Origin: Tannerella sp.
GTDB lineage: Bacteria; Bacteroidota; Bacteroidia; Bacteroidales; Tannerellaceae
Direction: 5' to 3'
Length of the DNA: 9,133 nt
Assembly (NCBI GenBank): GCA_031282485.1
Contig: JAITDQ010000323.1
Span: forward strand, 1 to 9,133
Positions 1-5,958 of this stretch are shown one piece after another (position 1 is the first letter of the stretch; each line of letters begins with the position of its first letter). A program made the position numbers and the translations under genes. The notes below the pieces were generated by a model. That model did no database searches. It had not been told where the DNA came from and worked only from the letters and a program-made list of their open reading frames with translations.

Positions 1-2
1 TG

Positions 3-10
3 TAAGTTTG
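3..10 (+). promoter_or_regulatory. probable -7 box of the metF promoter
   Basis: TAAGTTTG fits the Bacteroidetes -7 consensus TAnnTTTG at all six fixed positions. It would start transcription near base 17 and give metF a leader of about 30 nt. The matching -33 box would fall before the window, so only half the promoter can be seen. No Shine-Dalgarno sequence stands in the leader. Confidence 0.5.
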
Positions 11-46
11 CACGGCATAATTAGAAATTTCATGAATTAATCGCAG

Positions 47-1000
47 ATGAAAAAAGTTATTGAACACATAAGGGAAAGCAAAAAAACAGCGTTTTCTTTT
101 GAGTTGTTGCCCCCTATCAAAGGGAACAGTATCAGGAGAATTTACGACATTATAGATAAGCTGGTGGAATTTGATCCTAAATACATTAACATTACGTCGC
201 ATCACAGCGAGTATATTAATAAAATGAACGCCAACGGTTCGGTACGGAAGGTAAATATACGCCGCCGTCCCGGTTCCGTCGCTATTGCTTCGGCTATTCA
301 AAGCCGGTACGGCATTACGGCTGTGCCGCATATTATATGTAAGGGTTTTACGAAAGAAGAAACGGAATATGCGCTTATTGACCTCAATTTCCTGGGGGTG
401 CACGATTTGTTGCTGCTTCGCGGCGATGAAAAGAAACTGCCTGCTCCCGCAAAAAAATCGCTCTATCATAATTACGCTACCGACCTGCAGAAACAAGTGA
501 ATGATTTCAACAGGGGCATCGCTCTGGACGGTTCTTCTTTCGAGAGAATTGAAACACCGTTTTCTTACGGCATGGCTTGTTATCCGGAGAAACATGAAGA
601 GGCTCCGAGTATGGATTCGGATATTTTTTATGCAAAGAAAAAGGTTGAAAACGGAGCGGGTTATTTAGTGACACAAATGTTTTTCGACAATTCGAAATAT
701 TACGCTTTTGTTGACAGACTGCGTGCGGAAGGGATATCGGTACCGGTCATTCCGGGAATTAAGCCCATCGTGTTTACGAATCAGTTGACCGTACTGCCTG
801 AAGTTTTTCGTTCCGGGATTCCGGAGGAGCTTGCCGGTGAACTTCGCCGGTGTAAAACGGACGACGAAGCGAAAGAGGTTGGGGTCGAATGGAGCATCCG
901 GCAATGTAAAGATCTGATTAACCACGGCGTTCCGAGTATTCATTTCTATACATTTATGGCGACCGACAGCGTTCGGAGGATCGCCGGGGAGATTTATTGA
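47..1000 (+). CDS. metF: methylenetetrahydrofolate reductase (MetF)
   Basis: Cytoplasmic flavoenzyme of the MTHFR family, which reduces 5,10-methylene-THF to 5-methyl-THF, the methyl donor for methionine synthesis. The 317-residue product has the family's TIM-barrel landmarks in order: FSFELLPP at residues 16-23 (the catalytic Glu position of the E. coli SFEFFPP motif), the HIICKGFTKEE segment (95-105), LLLLRGD (121-127), ACYPEKH (177-183, the family A-x-YPE-x-H motif), TQMFFDN (209-215) and VPVIPGIKPI (232-241). The length is that of a bacterial MetF without the eukaryotic regulatory domain. The ATG at 47 is chosen because the conserved FSFE block then begins at residue 16, as usual. ITSHHSE (49-55) and the stretch before YPEKH resemble Bacteroides MetF as I remember it. 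It appears to be a separate transcription unit: a new promoter for rsfS starts 40 nt after its stop. No methionine-synthase gene is adjacent. Confidence 0.96.
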   Translation: MKKVIEHIRESKKTAFSFELLPPIKGNSIRRIYDIIDKLVEFDPKYINITSHHSEYINKMNANGSVRKVNIRRRPGSVAIASAIQSRYGITAVPHIICKGFTKEETEYALIDLNFLGVHDLLLLRGDEKKLPAPAKKSLYHNYATDLQKQVNDFNRGIALDGSSFERIETPFSYGMACYPEKHEEAPSMDSDIFYAKKKVENGAGYLVTQMFFDNSKYYAFVDRLRAEGISVPVIPGIKPIVFTNQLTVLPEVFRSGIPEELAGELRRCKTDDEAKEVGVEWSIRQCKDLINHGVPSIHFYTFMATDSVRRIAGEIY

Positions 1001-1040
1001 ACGTAAGCTTCGCCTCAAAAATAAAAACATGCCGGCTTGT

Positions 1041-1071
1041 TTTGTATTTCCCGCAGTTTGCATTATCTTTG
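1041..1071 (+). promoter_or_regulatory. Bacteroidetes-type promoter of rsfS-ftsH-cdsA
   Basis: TTTG at 1041-1044, a 19-nt spacer, then TATCTTTG at 1064-1071, a full match to the TTTG / TAnnTTTG consensus of the primary Bacteroidetes sigma factor. Transcription would start near 1078, about 30 nt before the rsfS ATG. Because the promoter lies inside the longer open frame beginning at 997, it argues against any rsfS start upstream of 1108. The bases from 1025 on closely resemble those in front of yajC (see findings). Confidence 0.8.
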
Positions 1072-1107
1072 CGCGTTGAGAATAATATAACAAGGCTTAT
1101 TTATTGG

Positions 1108-1467
1108 ATGAATCAAACAAGTTTATTAGTAGAAACAATCGTTAAGGGATTGCAGGAAAAAAAAGGACGGAGTATTGTTACGGTGGATTTGAGGGAAATA
1201 CCCGGTACAATATGTCAGTATATGGTTATATGTGAAGGGAGAAATCCCAATCAAGTTTCATCTTTATCGGATTCGGTATGGGATACGGTTCTTAAAGACC
1301 TCGGGGAAAAACCTTTTTCCGTACACGGATTACGTAATGCTCAATGGGTCGGTATGGATTATGGCACGGTTCTTGTACATATTTTTCTGCCGGAGACGCG
1401 TTCTTTTTACCGGCTCGAAAGTTTATGGGAGGATTCGATAATTGTGAAAATCCCGGATATGGATTGA
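1108..1467 (+). CDS. rsfS: ribosome silencing factor RsfS (RsfA/Iojap family)
   Basis: RsfS binds ribosomal protein uL14 on the large subunit and blocks subunit joining, lowering translation under poor nutrition. The 119-residue product has the whole Oligomerization/Iojap domain: KGLQEKKG near residues 13-20, VTVDLREI (24-31), YMVICEGRNPNQV (38-50), then W80-V-G-M-D-Y-G with TVLVHIF to residue 93, and R98-S-F-Y-R-L-E-S-L-W-E-D, the family's C-terminal signature. The length is typical. I chose the ATG at 1108 over the upstream in-frame TTG at 997 because the extra residues would be unlike the family and a strong promoter lies within them. It is the first gene of an operon: ftsH begins 27 nt after its stop. 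The rsfS-ftsH-cdsA order is, to my knowledge, common in Bacteroidales. Confidence 0.93.
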   Translation: MNQTSLLVETIVKGLQEKKGRSIVTVDLREIPGTICQYMVICEGRNPNQVSSLSDSVWDTVLKDLGEKPFSVHGLRNAQWVGMDYGTVLVHIFLPETRSFYRLESLWEDSIIVKIPDMD

Positions 1468-1494
1468 TTTTTATATGATTGTGAAGATATAAAT

Positions 1495-3483
1495 ATGGAA
1501 GAGAAAAATACACAAAACAACAATAACGGCGGTTATCAGAAAAATTCAAACGGTAACAGGAAGTCAGGCTTTAGCCTGTGGTGGATCTATGCGCTTATTT
1601 TTATTCCGCTGATAACCGTATATGTTCTCAATGATTCATCCTCCGTGAAAGAATTCGGATGGACTGAATTTCAGCAGATGATGCGGGAGGACGCATTTGA
1701 CAAAATCGTTGTCTTCAATAAGAAAAACATGCTGGAAGCCACGGTTAAGAAAGATAAATATCAGACGGTGTTCAAACTGGATGCGGCCAAAGCGGAAGAA
1801 TTGGGCGTTAAGGTGTCGGTCAAAATCCCTTCGCCGGACAAATTTTCCGATTTTTATGATAAAGTACATTCGGAAAACGGCATCTCCGCAGGTGTTTCGT
1901 ATGATGAAGGAAACGATGTGTTCTGGAATATCCTGATGTCGATCGGCCCGTTTGTCATTATCATCCTTATATGGATTCTGATTATGCGCCGCATGTCCGG
2001 CGGAGTGGGCGGCGGCGGAATGGGCGTTTTCAATGTGGGAAAATCGAAAGCCCAGCTTTTCGACAAGGACGGGACGAATAAGGTGACATTCAAGGATGTT
2101 GCGGGACTTTCGGAGGCGAAACAGGAAGTGGAAGAAATCGTATCGTTCCTGAAAAATCCCGGCCGCTATACGGAACTTGGCGGTAAAATACCGAAAGGCG
2201 CTTTGCTGGTAGGCCCTCCCGGAACGGGTAAGACACTGTTGGCGAAAGCGGTTGCAGGCGAAGCCAATGTGCCGTTCTTCTCCCTTTCGGGCTCCGATTT
2301 TGTGGAAATGTTTGTCGGCGTCGGGGCTTCGCGCGTGCGTGACCTGTTTCGTCAGGCAAAAGAGAAATCGCCCTGTATCGTGTTTATTGATGAGATAGAT
2401 GCGGTGGGTCGCGCCCGGGGCAAAAATGTCAATATGAATGCCAATGACGAACGGGAAAATACGCTGAACCAGTTACTGACGGAAATGGACGGGTTCGGTT
2501 CCAACAGCGGCGTTATCATCCTTGCGGCGACAAACCGTGCGGATGTGCTTGATAAAGCGCTGTTACGGGCAGGACGTTTCGACCGTCAGATACATGTTGA
2601 ACTGCCGGATCTGAACGAACGAAAAGAGATTTTTGCCGTTCATCTCCGTCCGATCAAAAAGGATACGAGCGTGGATACGGATTTTCTGGCGCGTCAAACG
2701 CCCGGATTCTCCGGCGCCGATATTGCAAACGTATGCAATGAAGCGGCTTTGATTGCCGCACGTAACGGTAAACAGTGTGTTCAGAAAGACGATTTCATGA
2801 GCGCCGTTGACCGGATTGTGGGCGGCCTTGAGAAACGCAGCAAGATAATGACGGAGAAAGAACGCCGGAGTATTGCGTACCACGAGGCCGGACACGCTTC
2901 GCTGAGCTGGCTTCTGGAATATGCCAACCCGCTGGTGAAAGTGACGATTGTGCCGCGGGGTAAAGCGCTGGGGGCGGCCTGGTATCTGCCGGAGGAACGC
3001 CAGATAACGACGCGCGAGCAGTTGCTGGATGAAATGTGCGCCACGCTCGGCGGCCGCGCTGCCGAAGAAGTCTTTCTCGGCGCTATTTCTACCGGAGCAT
3101 CGAACGACCTTGAACGTGTCACAAAGCAGGCATACGCAATGGTCGTCTATTTCGGTATGAGTGAAAAAATGCCCAACCTCAATTATTACGATTCTACAGG
3201 CCAGGACTGGGGCTTTACAAAGCCTTACAGCGAGGACACTGCAAAAATGATTGACCTTGAAGTGCAGGGTATTGTGAATGAACAGTATGAGAGGGCGAAA
3301 CGGATGCTTTCCGAGTATGCGGATAAACATAACCGGCTGGCCGGACTTCTGCTCAAATCCGAAGTCATATACACGGAAGATGTAGAACATATTTTCGGAA
3401 AGCGACCCTGGGTATCGCGCAGCGAAGAACTTATGGAAAAACAGAACGGCGAGAGTAAAGAACAGGATAACGTTAGCGTATGA
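1495..3483 (+). CDS. ftsH: ATP-dependent zinc metalloprotease FtsH
   Basis: Membrane-anchored AAA+ protease that extracts and degrades misfolded membrane proteins and selected cytosolic regulators; it works as a hexamer. Domains in the 662-residue product: Asn-rich cytosolic start (1-25), transmembrane helix about 27-45, periplasmic domain (about 46-143), second helix about 146-164, Gly-rich linker (168-176), AAA domain with Walker A GPPGTGKT (240-247), pore motif FVGVG (273-277), Walker B IVFIDE (295-300) and the second region of homology with ATNRAD (345-350) and GRFDRQ (360-365). The M41 peptidase domain has HEAGH (463-467) for zinc; the third ligand is probably Asp538 in SNDLERVT. All key residues are present. 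Within the operon it lies 27 nt after rsfS and 7 nt before cdsA, with no promoter of its own visible. An A/U-only inverted repeat sits just before its ATG (see findings). Confidence 0.98.
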   Translation: MEEKNTQNNNNGGYQKNSNGNRKSGFSLWWIYALIFIPLITVYVLNDSSSVKEFGWTEFQQMMREDAFDKIVVFNKKNMLEATVKKDKYQTVFKLDAAKAEELGVKVSVKIPSPDKFSDFYDKVHSENGISAGVSYDEGNDVFWNILMSIGPFVIIILIWILIMRRMSGGVGGGGMGVFNVGKSKAQLFDKDGTNKVTFKDVAGLSEAKQEVEEIVSFLKNPGRYTELGGKIPKGALLVGPPGTGKTLLAKAVAGEANVPFFSLSGSDFVEMFVGVGASRVRDLFRQAKEKSPCIVFIDEIDAVGRARGKNVNMNANDERENTLNQLLTEMDGFGSNSGVIILAATNRADVLDKALLRAGRFDRQIHVELPDLNERKEIFAVHLRPIKKDTSVDTDFLARQTPGFSGADIANVCNEAALIAARNGKQCVQKDDFMSAVDRIVGGLEKRSKIMTEKERRSIAYHEAGHASLSWLLEYANPLVKVTIVPRGKALGAAWYLPEERQITTREQLLDEMCATLGGRAAEEVFLGAISTGASNDLERVTKQAYAMVVYFGMSEKMPNLNYYDSTGQDWGFTKPYSEDTAKMIDLEVQGIVNEQYERAKRMLSEYADKHNRLAGLLLKSEVIYTEDVEHIFGKRPWVSRSEELMEKQNGESKEQDNVSV

Positions 3484-3490
3484 CAATAAA

Positions 3491-4318
3491 ATGTTAACCT
3501 TGAAAAATCTTATACAAAGGACACTTACCGGAATCGTTTACATTGCCGTAATAACAGCGGCCATCTGCGTACATCCTCTTTTGTTTGCCGGCATATTCAG
3601 CCTTGTCGTCGGGAGGCTGATACATGAATTTTATACAATAATAAAATATGGAGGCCCCGCCTGGATACGTTATCTCGGAATAGCGGGAGGCATGTACTGG
3701 TTTGTGGCATCCTGTCTGTATGCCGGGAATTATACCGGGTTTGATATTTATATACCTTATATAATTATCCTGCTGGTGTTGTTGGTATCCGAACTGTATG
3801 TTCCCAAGTCGGATCCCGTTAGCCGGTGGGGGATGATGATCTTTGCACAGTGTTATTGCGCCGGATTCGTTTCCTTGCTTTGTTTTATCCCCTATATGAT
3901 ATCGCCGGTTTATAATCCGTTGCCGGTACTGATGATTTTTGTTTTTATATGGCTCAATGATACGGGTGCGTACCTGACGGGGACACTGATGGGCAAACAT
4001 CGTTTGTTTCAGCGTATTTCGCCTCTTAAATCGTGGGAAGGCTTTGGCGGCGGTTTGTTTGTTGTTGTTGCGGCGTCCCTGTGTTTTGCCTGTTTTTATA
4101 AGGAACTGACATGGTACCAATGGCTGATCTTTGCCGTAATTACAGTCGTTTCGGCGACCTGGGGCGATTTGATGGAATCGCTGCTTAAACGCACATACGG
4201 CGCAAAGGATTCGGGGAAGATATTACCCGGCCACGGCGGCATGCTGGATCGTTTCGACAGTGCCATACTCGCATCGCCTTCCGTTTATGTCTATTTTGAA
4301 CTGCTTATTCGAAATTGA
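3491..4318 (+). CDS. cdsA: phosphatidate cytidylyltransferase (CDP-diglyceride synthase)
   Basis: Integral inner-membrane enzyme making CDP-diacylglycerol from phosphatidic acid and CTP, the branch point for phosphatidylethanolamine and phosphatidylglycerol synthesis. The 275-residue product is mostly hydrophobic helices (about 13-40, 60-78, 86-103, 115-135, 142-160, 184-202, 208-222). The CTP_transf_1 signature (PROSITE pattern S-x-[LIVMF]-K-R-x4-K-D... H-G-G-x2-D-R-x-D) is complete from S230 to D256: S230, K233-R234, K239-D240, H248-G249-G250, D253-R254, D256. The upstream conserved block is also there: WLNDTGAYLTG (154-164) and ISPLKSWEG (176-184). The length is typical. The start at 3491 follows the ftsH stop by 7 nt, so it is co-transcribed and possibly translationally coupled. 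Its last 14 bases overlap the 3' end of the opposing porT-like gene. Confidence 0.95.
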   Translation: MLTLKNLIQRTLTGIVYIAVITAAICVHPLLFAGIFSLVVGRLIHEFYTIIKYGGPAWIRYLGIAGGMYWFVASCLYAGNYTGFDIYIPYIIILLVLLVSELYVPKSDPVSRWGMMIFAQCYCAGFVSLLCFIPYMISPVYNPLPVLMIFVFIWLNDTGAYLTGTLMGKHRLFQRISPLKSWEGFGGGLFVVVAASLCFACFYKELTWYQWLIFAVITVVSATWGDLMESLLKRTYGAKDSGKILPGHGGMLDRFDSAILASPSVYVYFELLIRN

Positions 4319-5006
4319 ACGTCAGGATAATCATGCGTGTTGTCGCTTTCGATAAAGCATCCGTGTAAATTCTGTCCGCTTCGTTGTTGAGGTCGCTGCG
4401 ATTTTTTTCCAGCATGTCGGGCAGTCCGAATTTGAATTTTAATTCCGGCGCTAATTTGAAGTACGGCATGTAAATATTGCAGCCGAAGCCAAATTCAAAA
4501 CCGTAATCAATCTGTTTTAATAAAAGGGGATTGCCCTTTTTACGTCCCATATCAAGCGCTCCGTAAACGCCGCCGATTATATACGGGCGGCAGTTGTTGA
4601 GGCGCATGGATGATATTTTAAGATCCAGGGGAACCGATAAATAATTGGAACGGACGCTGACCTGTTTTTCTTCTTCGCTCGTTAATTCTTTGAAAAGAAT
4701 GGTTTTATCGCCGAAATGTATGGTCGGGGAAAGCCGGAGGTTCATGTACGGATTGAGGAATAAATCGCCTGTGACCCCGACGCTGAATCCCGGCGCATAG
4801 TCCGGGATTTCGGCAAACCACGTTTGGCCGTCGGGCGTTACACGTCCGTTGTTTGTCAGGAGCAAGTCCTGAGAATGTAGCCCTACATGGAAACCGAAAT
4901 GATACAGTTTATAATCCGCATAAGGCTGATTCTGCACCTTCCGTTTTTGCGAAAACGACGGAAGAGCAAACAGTATGAACGTAACTATGTAAACAATCTT
5001 TTTCAA
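4305..5006 (-). CDS. porT: PorT/SprT-like outer-membrane beta-barrel protein
   Basis: Probable outer-membrane protein of the PorT family, required for type IX secretion in Porphyromonas gingivalis (SprT in gliding Flavobacterium). From the TTG at 5006 the product is 233 residues with a clean signal peptide, MKKIVYIVTFILFALPSFS, cleaved before Gln20. The mature part alternates aromatic and polar residues as in barrel strands. The region with YGFEFGFG, PYFKLAPELKFKFGL and, near the C-terminus, YTDALSKATTR resembles PorT/SprT as I remember it; that likeness is the main basis for the name. A generic porin-like barrel is the alternative. The frame stays open to an ATG at 5114, but that lies in the divergent ferredoxin promoter, and both it and the ATG at 5057 would bury the signal peptide and sit upstream of a candidate promoter (5044-5074). 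So TTG is preferred. Convergent with cdsA, 14-bp overlap; no other secretion gene nearby. Confidence 0.75.
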   Translation of the reverse strand: MKKIVYIVTFILFALPSFSQKRKVQNQPYADYKLYHFGFHVGLHSQDLLLTNNGRVTPDGQTWFAEIPDYAPGFSVGVTGDLFLNPYMNLRLSPTIHFGDKTILFKELTSEEEKQVSVRSNYLSVPLDLKISSMRLNNCRPYIIGGVYGALDMGRKKGNPLLLKQIDYGFEFGFGCNIYMPYFKLAPELKFKFGLPDMLEKNRSDLNNEADRIYTDALSKATTRMIILTFNFE

Positions 5007-5043
5007 GTATTCTGCGTATTTATTGTTAATAACGTAAGAACGG

Positions 5044-5074
5044 TAAAGATATTGCATACGTAAAAAAAATGAAA
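5044..5074 (-). promoter_or_regulatory. candidate promoter of the porT-like gene
   Basis: Read on the minus strand: TTTC (5074-5071), a 19-nt spacer, then TATCTTTA (5051-5044). Each box differs from the TTTG / TAnnTTTG consensus at its last base only, and the spacer length equals that of the plus-strand promoters here. The predicted start near 5037 leaves about 31 nt to the TTG at 5006 and excludes the ATGs at 5057 and 5114 as start codons. Confidence 0.5.
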
Positions 5075-5080
5075 AAAATA

Positions 5081-5111
5081 TTTGTGTGAAGCGAAAAATG
5101 ATATATCTTTG
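5081..5111 (+). promoter_or_regulatory. Bacteroidetes-type promoter of the ferredoxin gene
   Basis: TTTG at 5081-5084, a 19-nt spacer, TATCTTTG at 5104-5111: full consensus. Transcription should begin near 5118, giving a leader of about 74 nt, the longest in the window. An A-rich tract (5061-5080) lies directly upstream of the -33 box and could act like an UP element. The -33 box stands only 6 bp from that of the divergent porT-like promoter. Confidence 0.8.
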
Positions 5112-5123
5112 CATAGTCGTTAG

Positions 5124-5152
5124 CCGGGGGATGGGTGTTTTTTCATTCCCGG
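5124..5152 (+). promoter_or_regulatory. hairpin in the ferredoxin mRNA leader
   Basis: CCGGG plus GATG (5124-5133, with one bulged G) can pair with CATTCCCGG (5144-5152): 9 pairs including one G-U, enclosing a U-rich 10-nt loop. It begins about 6 nt after the predicted transcription start. It could stabilise the 5' end of the mRNA or be a regulatory fold. It is not a terminator for an upstream gene, since it lies downstream of the promoter, and no U-tract follows. It matches no riboswitch class I can recognise. Confidence 0.45.
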
Positions 5153-5191
5153 AGGGCGCAAAATTATTAATTAATAAACAGAAAAAAGACT

Positions 5192-5359
5192 ATGGCTTAC
5201 GTGATTAGTGAAGATTGTATCGCATGCGGTACGTGTATTGATGAATGTCCTGTTGAAGCTATTTCAGAGGGAGATATTTATAAGATTGACGCTGAAGTAT
5301 GTACGGAGTGTGGAGTATGTGCCGATGCTTGTCCTACCGAAGCTATTCATCCTGCATAA
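5192..5359 (+). CDS. small 2[4Fe-4S] ferredoxin
   Basis: Soluble electron carrier of the clostridial (8Fe-8S) ferredoxin type, the partner of enzymes such as pyruvate:ferredoxin oxidoreductase and hydrogenases in anaerobes. The 55-residue product starts MAYVISEDCIACG and carries two complete cluster motifs: C9-x2-C12-x2-C15-x3-C19-P and C37-x2-C40-x2-C43-x3-C47-P. As in this fold, each motif's first three cysteines and the fourth of the other share one cluster. It is acidic, as usual. The length is what the family shows, but it falls under common gene-length cut-offs. The ATG at 5192 is the only sensible start: its start-to-first-Cys distance is typical, and an A-rich, SD-less leader typical of the phylum precedes it. 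Monocistronic: own promoter at 5081-5111 and a strong terminator 30 nt after the stop. No redox partner gene is adjacent. Confidence 0.96.
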   Translation: MAYVISEDCIACGTCIDECPVEAISEGDIYKIDAEVCTECGVCADACPTEAIHPA

Positions 5360-5388
5360 AAAATACGGGTGAGACATTTTCGGAAAAA

Positions 5389-5432
5389 GAAAAAGAGTGA
5401 AATAACCGTAACAAGTTAAATCACTCTTTTTC
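5389..5432. terminator. bidirectional terminator between ferredoxin and DUF3276 genes
   Basis: GAAAAAGAGTGA (5389-5400) and TCACTCTTTTTC (5421-5432) form a perfect 12-bp stem around a 20-nt loop. The stem can extend by four A-T pairs past one mismatch. T-rich runs follow on both strands (TTTTT at 5434-5438; on the minus strand, the complement of AAAAA at 5384-5388), so it can end transcripts from both convergent genes. Inside the loop TAAC (5403-5406) and GTTA (5415-5418) can pair again. Confidence 0.85.
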
Positions 5433-5464
5433 ATTTTTGTTACCTGAAAAAATTGTCCGGCGAA

Positions 5465-5486
5465 CGCCCTGTTTTCGTCAGGAGCG
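5465..5486 (-). terminator. possible accessory hairpin after the DUF3276 gene
   Basis: CGCCCTG (5465-5471) pairs with CAGG-a-GCG (5479-5486): 7 pairs with one bulge and a 7-nt loop, starting 6 nt beyond the minus-strand stop. A T-run follows on the minus strand after a gap of about 11 nt, so it is at best a weak terminator ahead of the strong one at 5389-5432. Confidence 0.3.
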
Positions 5487-5491
5487 TCACC

Positions 5492-5809
5492 TTACAATTC
5501 ACCGTCAAGATTTTTCCTGAAAGATGATTCCGATTTTTTTTCTTTTATGAAACGCATGATTTCATTCATTCCGTCCATGAATTTCTCAAAATCTTCTTTA
5601 TAAAGAAAAATCTTATGCTTCTCAAATGTTACGGATTCGCCTTCTTTTGTGTGATTTCTCTTGCTTTCGGTAATAGCAATAAACAAATCGTCTTTCAGGT
5701 TCTTCTTTACATCCAGATAATAAATTCGCTTACCGGCTTTGATGGCTTTGGAATATACAATTTCTTTGTCACCAGAGCTTCCACTCGTTTTGTCAGTCAA
5801 TTCTTCCAT
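5492..5809 (-). CDS. PUR-alpha-like nucleic-acid-binding protein (DUF3276)
   Basis: Small protein of the DUF3276/PUR family, found in Bacteroidetes and spirochaetes; PUR domains bind single-stranded, purine-rich DNA and RNA through a beta-beta-beta-beta-alpha fold. The 105-residue product has a short polar start, then strands EIVYSKAIKAGKRIYYLDVK (16-35), DLFIAITESK (41-50) and FEKHKIFLY (62-70), followed by the amphipathic helix KEDFEKFMDGMNEIMRFI (71-88): one PUR repeat, probably dimerising. Residues 89-105 look disordered. I chose the ATG at 5809 rather than 5830 because AGGAGG sits 7 nt upstream and the extra MMRGGFI is simply translated ribosome-binding site. It is divergent from nusB and convergent with the ferredoxin gene. 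Its cellular target is unknown; the family call comes from recognition of the strand-helix pattern. Confidence 0.85.
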   Translation of the reverse strand: MEELTDKTSGSSGDKEIVYSKAIKAGKRIYYLDVKKNLKDDLFIAITESKRNHTKEGESVTFEKHKIFLYKEDFEKFMDGMNEIMRFIKEKKSESSFRKNLDGEL

Positions 5810-5816
5810 AATAAAT

Positions 5817-5822
5817 CCTCCT
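5817..5822 (-). promoter_or_regulatory. Shine-Dalgarno sequence deciding the DUF3276 start
   Basis: Minus-strand AGGAGG lies 7 nt before the ATG at 5809. It is the only strong Shine-Dalgarno site at a gene start in the window; the other genes have A-rich or featureless leaders. It supports 5809 over the in-frame ATG at 5830. Confidence 0.6.
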
Positions 5823-5842
5823 CTCATCAACTAATCGGACTT

Positions 5843-5874
5843 CAAAAGTGTGAATTTTTTATTAAAAAAGCAAG
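5843..5874 (-). promoter_or_regulatory. candidate promoter of the DUF3276 gene
   Basis: On the minus strand CTTG (5874-5871) is followed after 20 nt by CACTTTTG (5850-5843). Both boxes deviate from TTTG / TAnnTTTG in their first base. The start would be near 5836, about 27 nt before the ATG. Weaker than the plus-strand promoters in this window. Confidence 0.4.
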
Positions 5875-5889
5875 TATTCCGCAAATAAT

Positions 5890-5920
5890 TTCGGTTTTTC
5901 GAGAATAAACAGTACCTTCG
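5890..5920 (+). promoter_or_regulatory. candidate promoter of nusB
   Basis: TTCG (5890-5893), a 19-nt spacer, TACCTTCG (5913-5920). Each box has one C in place of T relative to the TTTG / TAnnTTTG consensus, while the spacing is exact. The start would be near 5927, about 32 nt before the ATG. The match suggests a weaker promoter than those of rsfS, yajC or the ferredoxin gene. Confidence 0.5.
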
Positions 5921-5958
5921 CGCCTGATTTTTGTAATTTAGCTGTTTTTTAAAAACGA

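Noticed and set aside
997..1107. N-terminal extension of rsfS from a TTG at 997
   Set aside because: The extension contains the rsfS promoter and adds residues unlike the family; the ATG at 1108 gives a standard 119-residue protein.
2563..3486. 307-codon open frame on the minus strand opposite the end of ftsH
   Set aside because: Antisense to a fully conserved FtsH peptidase domain. Its product shows no family pattern, and no promoter or start signal precedes it. It is a by-product of ftsH codon use.
3494..4120. 208-codon minus-strand open frame inside cdsA
   Set aside because: Its Gln/Tyr/Arg-rich product is the mirror of hydrophobic codons in cdsA; cdsA itself has a complete enzyme signature.
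5124..5152. Riboswitch before the ferredoxin gene
   Set aside because: A single short hairpin is present, without the conserved core of any riboswitch class I know. Kept only as a structured leader.
5615..5908. 97-codon plus-strand open frame across the DUF3276 gene
   Set aside because: Antisense to a protein with a clear PUR-like strand-helix pattern and a Shine-Dalgarno site. The frame also runs through the divergent promoter region.
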